DNA of 64,000 nucleotides from Neolewinella aquimaris (lineage in GTDB: Bacteria > Bacteroidota > Bacteroidia > Chitinophagales > Saprospiraceae). Below are positions 60,656 through 64,000 of this stretch, piece by piece; position 1 is the stretch's first letter, and each line of letters starts with the position of its first letter. Made by a program: the position numbers and the translations under genes. Where the stretch lies: assembly GCF_014197245.1 (NCBI RefSeq), contig NZ_JACIFF010000004.1:191548-255547 (forward strand). Direction: 5' to 3'. Under the pieces are notes generated by a model. The model was not told the origin of the DNA and did no database searches. It saw only the letters and a program-made list of their open reading frames with translations.

Positions 60656-62809
60656 ATGGCACTGATTGGCAAGATTAGAAGCAACCCGATTCTCGTACTC
60701 CTTTTCATCGGGGGAGGCATCCTGTTGTTCGTCCTTTCGGATATCATGAACAGCGGCAACAGCGGCCCGATCGGTCCGGCGGAAGCCGTGATGGCGCGGG
60801 TCGGCGAAGTCGAGATCGAGCGAAATGAGTTCGAGCGCACCCTGGGAGTAGCCGGCTCCAGCGCGGACGCTTACCAAAGCCGCGATAACCTCTGGAACTT
60901 TTACCTGAGCGAAGGCCTCATCCGCAACGAAACCGACCGCCTCGGACTGACCGTAACCAAACCGGAGCTCGACGAGCTAACGTACGGCCCGCGCTACAGC
61001 CCGGTGATCCGCCAGACCTACGGTAATCGCCAAACTGGGCAGGTAGACGCCCAACTACTCAACCGGGTACGCACCCGCATCGACGAAAATTCGATAGAGG
61101 AAGGGATCGAGGCCCGGGAACTCCCCCCCAACTTCGTCGACATCTGGAAGTACCAGAACCGCCAGGTAAGTACCCAACGGCTACAGGAGAAGCTAAGCGC
61201 GCTGGTGTCCAAGGCAATGTACGCACCAAGCTGGATGGCACAGGAATATGCCGATCAGCAGTCCGCCAACCGTCGCGTAGCCGTGGTCCGTATCCCCTTC
61301 GACGAATTGGATAACGACGAGGTCGAATACACCGACGCCGACCTCCAGGCCTATATCGACGAGAACCGCAGCCAGTTTGACAACCTGGAAGAAACCCGGC
61401 AACTCGCCTACGTATCCTTCAACGTCGACGCCACCCAGGCGGATTCCGCCGCCGTTCGTGCCCTCATGCAGGACATCGCCAATGAATGGAAGCAAACTGA
61501 AGTGCGCGACGACAGTCTCTTTGCCCTGGCAGCTAACGGTTCCTATACCGGTGCCTACGTTTCCGAAGACCAGATCGCTCCCTCCATTGCCGACGCGCTG
61601 ATGAACGAGGTTGCCGTAGGTGAAGTGTACGGCCCCTTTGTGGAGGGACAACTGATGGCAGTAGCCAAACTCATCGACCGCCGGGAAATGGCCGACAGCG
61701 TAACCCTGCGCCGGATCGTACGCAACGCCAGCATCCCCAGCCAGTTTACCGAGGCAAACCGATTGATCGATAGCCTCCAGACCGTACTGGAAGCAGATCC
61801 CAGCAAGTTCACCGACCTGGCGAGCGAGTTCAACCGCGATCCGCAGTCCATCGCCACGGCCGGCGTTCTCGAGAACATCGAGCCCGGCCAACTGGCCCAA
61901 TCCGTCGATCGCCTCGCTTTCATCACCGGCGAACCCCGGCGTTGGTACAAAGTGACCACGCCAACCGGTGTGCAGCTGATTCAAATCATTCGGCGCAGCC
62001 AGAACACTACTCCCCGAGTCAAGGTAGCCTACGCGACGGAACCAATGATCCCGAGTAGTGAAACGGAGGATGCCGTTCGCGCCCAGGCCGAAAAGTTCCT
62101 GACCGGCCTGAACAGTCTGGACGAGATGCGCGCCGCGGCTGAGGCCCAGGGTGTAACGTTAGAAACGACCGCCCCCCTCGATATCGGCACCTTCTTCATC
62201 CCGAACCTGGGAAGTGGTCAGGACGTACGCGACATGATCTGTTGGGCCTTCGGCGCGGATCGGGGCGACGTCAGCGGTTTCGTATACACCTTCACGGACG
62301 AAAACTTCTTCTACGAAAACAAGTACGTGGCCGTCGGACTCGCAAACGTTCTTCCAAAGGGAATGGCTCCCGTAGAGGCCGTACGTGAGACGATCGAAAA
62401 TACGGTACGCGATCGCATGAAGGGCCGCAAACTCGCCGAGGCGATGGCCGGAATGGACCTGAACGAAGCAGCCCGCACCTACGACACCGTCGTGGATACC
62501 CTCAATGCCGTTAATTTAACCCTCAGCAGCCTGCCCCAGGGCATCGGTGCGGAGCCGAAGGTGATCGCTGCCGCCAGTACCGGCGCTACCAATCAGGTCA
62601 GTCAGCCGATCGTCGGCAATAACGGTGTGTATCTCGTGAAGCCACTATCCGACGCCCCCGCCGGGAGCAGTGGCAATCTTCCCGGTGCCCGCATGGCCAT
62701 CAACACGAACAGTCGCAGCCGCGTTTCCCAGCAACTACTGAACGGCCTGCGTGCCGAAGTCGACGTCGAAGACCAGCGAATCAGTACCGAATGCAACAAC
62801 CGGCGTTAA
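60656..62809 (+). CDS. PpiD/SurA-type membrane-anchored periplasmic chaperone
   Basis: A 717-residue protein with one N-terminal membrane helix (about 11-29, PILVLLFIGGGILLFVLSD) and a large periplasmic part. The segment after the helix (VMARVGEVEIERNEFERTL) and the long SurA-like helical region match PpiD-type proteins. A parvulin-like domain may lie near 345-455, but it is divergent and the usual active-site residues are not obvious. A second, C-terminal half (about 460-700) repeats similar helical structure. It should assist folding of outer-membrane or secreted proteins. The gene is 36 bases from a small membrane protein gene and lptC, so an envelope-biogenesis operon is likely. Confidence 0.85.
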   Translation: MALIGKIRSNPILVLLFIGGGILLFVLSDIMNSGNSGPIGPAEAVMARVGEVEIERNEFERTLGVAGSSADAYQSRDNLWNFYLSEGLIRNETDRLGLTVTKPELDELTYGPRYSPVIRQTYGNRQTGQVDAQLLNRVRTRIDENSIEEGIEARELPPNFVDIWKYQNRQVSTQRLQEKLSALVSKAMYAPSWMAQEYADQQSANRRVAVVRIPFDELDNDEVEYTDADLQAYIDENRSQFDNLEETRQLAYVSFNVDATQADSAAVRALMQDIANEWKQTEVRDDSLFALAANGSYTGAYVSEDQIAPSIADALMNEVAVGEVYGPFVEGQLMAVAKLIDRREMADSVTLRRIVRNASIPSQFTEANRLIDSLQTVLEADPSKFTDLASEFNRDPQSIATAGVLENIEPGQLAQSVDRLAFITGEPRRWYKVTTPTGVQLIQIIRRSQNTTPRVKVAYATEPMIPSSETEDAVRAQAEKFLTGLNSLDEMRAAAEAQGVTLETTAPLDIGTFFIPNLGSGQDVRDMICWAFGADRGDVSGFVYTFTDENFFYENKYVAVGLANVLPKGMAPVEAVRETIENTVRDRMKGRKLAEAMAGMDLNEAARTYDTVVDTLNAVNLTLSSLPQGIGAEPKVIAAASTGATNQVSQPIVGNNGVYLVKPLSDAPAGSSGNLPGARMAINTNSRSRVSQQLLNGLRAEVDVEDQRISTECNNRR

Positions 62810-62845
62810 TCACCCGAAGTACCGTTAGCGGAAAAATTAATAGAG

Positions 62846-63022
62846 ATGTCTGAAATCAAGCAAGCCGGATTCAAAGGATACGTCCTTATGGGCAGCTTCA
62901 TCGCTTTACTTCTGTTCGTAATCCTGGTAATTTATCTGTACAAGGCGAATCAGGCCTTCGTACCCGAACAGCCCGAATTGTACGGTTACCTGAGCACAAC
63001 CCTCCAGGCCCCGAGCGCATGA
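62846..63022 (+). CDS. 58-residue single-pass membrane protein upstream of lptC
   Basis: A short frame, MSEIKQAGFKGYVLMGSFIA onward, with one strong hydrophobic segment (about 13-32, VLMGSFIALLLFVILVIYLY) and a small soluble C-terminus ending TTLQAPSA. Its TGA overlaps the lptC start by ATGA, which is a classic sign of translational coupling and supports reality. It lies between the PpiD-like gene and lptC. I do not recognise the family; an auxiliary role in LPS export or membrane-protein assembly is only a guess. Confidence 0.7.
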   Translation: MSEIKQAGFKGYVLMGSFIALLLFVILVIYLYKANQAFVPEQPELYGYLSTTLQAPSA

Positions 63023-63570
63023 TGCGTTTCGGGAAACCGGTACTCCCGCTGTTAATTTTCCTGCTTACGGGTTGTATCAATGATCCGGCCGACGTAGCAC
63101 GCCTGGAAGAGGTGCTCGACGATCAAGTCGAAGTCGCCCGCGACGTCCAAATTCTCTACAGCGATTCGGCCCGAATTCGCCTTATCCTGGAGGCACCCAC
63201 GATGTACAATTACCTGAACCCGACCGACCCGCGCCAGGAATTTCCCGATGGCATCATCGCTTATTTTTTAGACGAAAAGCAAGACACTACCAGCACCCTG
63301 GTCGCCCACGAAGGAGTGTACCGCCGCCGCAACAACCTGATTACCGTACGGGATAGCGTAGTGTGGGAATCCACCGACCGGCAGCGGCTCGAGACCGAAG
63401 AATTAAACTGGGACGAACAGCGGGAAATGATTTACACCAATAAGTTCGTTGTGCTCACCCAGCCTGATTACATCATCACCGGCTACGGGCTGGAAAGCGA
63501 TGCCGGCTTCACCCAGGCGCGGGTACTGCAGGTCGACGGCCGTATTCCCGTGAGCAAGCCGGTGCAGTAA
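63019..63570 (+). CDS. lptC: LPS export ABC transporter component LptC (lipoprotein form)
   Basis: A 183-residue protein that bridges the inner-membrane LptBFG complex and LptA in LPS transport. The N-terminus is a lipoprotein signal ending FLLTGC (Cys19), the Bacteroidota form, rather than the single TM anchor of E. coli LptC. The mature part is a beta-jellyroll-like domain with VQILYSDSARIRLILEAPTM, FPDGIIAYFLDEKQDTTSTL, HEGVYRRRNNLITVRDSVV and ELNWDEQREMIYTNKFV, the LptC/OstA-N pattern. A second ATG at 63022 would shorten it by one residue. The start overlaps the preceding stop by four bases. Confidence 0.88.
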   Translation: MMRFGKPVLPLLIFLLTGCINDPADVARLEEVLDDQVEVARDVQILYSDSARIRLILEAPTMYNYLNPTDPRQEFPDGIIAYFLDEKQDTTSTLVAHEGVYRRRNNLITVRDSVVWESTDRQRLETEELNWDEQREMIYTNKFVVLTQPDYIITGYGLESDAGFTQARVLQVDGRIPVSKPVQ

Positions 63571-63589
63571 GGAACTCTCCGGCGTGAGC

Positions 63590-63604
63590 TTGCAACGTTA
63601 AATT
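63590..63604. promoter_or_regulatory. Second copy of the TTGCAACGTTAAATT motif
   Basis: Identical to 27422-27436, located 89 bases upstream of the LytTR-type regulator gene and 40 bases before its -7 box. Confidence 0.3.
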
Positions 63605-63643
63605 CACTAAGGACAGACCAAACGGCGTCTGAATCGCATTTCG

Positions 63644-63651
63644 TAGTTTTG
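63644..63651 (+). promoter_or_regulatory. Promoter -7 box of the LytTR-type regulator gene
   Basis: TAGTTTTG, an exact TAnnTTTG match, 27 bases before the ATG at 63679. Confidence 0.5.
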
Positions 63652-63678
63652 GACATTACTGATACACAACAGAATGCT

Positions 63679-64000
63679 ATGCTGCTGAATGCCGTGATCA
63701 TCGAGGACGAACGCAAGGGCCTGATCAACCTCAAGCAGATGCTCAACCTGCACTGCGAAGACGTGGAGGTGATCGGAGAAGCCGACGGCGTAGAATCGGG
63801 GTACCGTCTGTTCGAACGTGGGGGAATGAAGCCCGACCTGGCCTTTCTAGACATTAACCTCGGCGACGGCAAGGTATTCCAACTGCTCGAGCGTCTGCGA
63901 CCGATCAACTTCGATATCATCTTCGTGACGGCCTACGATCAGTTCGCCATGAAGGCCTGTAACTATTCCAGCATCGGCTATATCCTTAAACCGATCGACC
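63679..64000 (+). CDS. Response regulator, LytTR-type (receiver domain, runs off the right edge)
   Basis: The first 107 residues of a two-component response regulator. The receiver domain is nearly complete: acidic cluster IIEDE (about 7-11), phospho-acceptor Asp58 in LAFLDINLGDG, TAYDQFAMKA (about 84-93) and Lys104 in YILKPID. The motif YDQFAMKACNY and the spacing are characteristic of LytTR-family regulators in Bacteroidota, but the DNA-binding domain lies outside the window, so that is inference. The start is the second ATG at 63679; an ATG five bases earlier hits a stop after four codons. No partner kinase is visible next to it. Confidence 0.85.
   Translation, partial: MLLNAVIIEDERKGLINLKQMLNLHCEDVEVIGEADGVESGYRLFERGGMKPDLAFLDINLGDGKVFQLLERLRPINFDIIFVTAYDQFAMKACNYSSIGYILKPID

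Overview
The window looks like chromosomal DNA from a GC-rich Bacteroidota, most likely a Lewinella-like member of the Saprospiria; the family-level placement is inference. The support is: many genes lack Shine-Dalgarno sites but have a TAnnTTTG-type -7 box just upstream; six proteins end in a type IX secretion (T9SS) C-terminal sorting domain and a porV gene is present; LptC is a lipoprotein; a TonB-dependent receptor sits behind a TPP riboswitch. No rRNA, tRNA, CRISPR array, prophage or transposase gene is visible.

Layout. 1-5942: the 5' part of metG (minus strand), a T9SS-exported protein, a small secreted protein, kduI with an adjoining Nudix-fold/winged-helix regulator, and a lipoprotein. 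6078-14550: a secreted endonuclease/exonuclease/phosphatase-type nuclease, an HtrA-like protease, a TPP-riboswitch-controlled TonB receptor and a lipoprotein GH20 hexosaminidase; the gaps here carry three different REP-like repeat arrays. 14609-19516: a Gfo/Idh/MocA oxidoreductase, a YbhN-like membrane protein, a site-2 protease, a Skp/OmpH chaperone and a glucosaminidase. 19597-25973: minus-strand genes including histidine kinase-mnmE and acpP-fabF-rnc, plus a small barrel protein. 26164-31440: porV, a DUF1015 protein, a LolC/LolE-type permease and tyrS.

31868-59230 is the most unusual part: four consecutive plus-strand genes for large modular T9SS cargo proteins (4160, 930, 2524 and 1003 residues). 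They share malectin-like, PKD, DUF4114-like and beta-propeller modules, a recurring module that starts with an IENMTK-type motif, and eleven copies of a CBM6/35-like module. Intrinsic terminators follow each gene, and A, C and D are preceded by long AT-rich leaders with hairpins. They read as a family of cell-surface or matrix carbohydrate-binding adhesins that would be exported by the PorV-dependent T9SS.

59377-64000: gmhA, maf, a PpiD/SurA-type periplasmic chaperone, a 58-residue membrane protein overlapping lptC, and the start of a LytTR-type response regulator. This end is about envelope and LPS biogenesis. Long open frames antisense to the GC-rich genes were treated as shadows.
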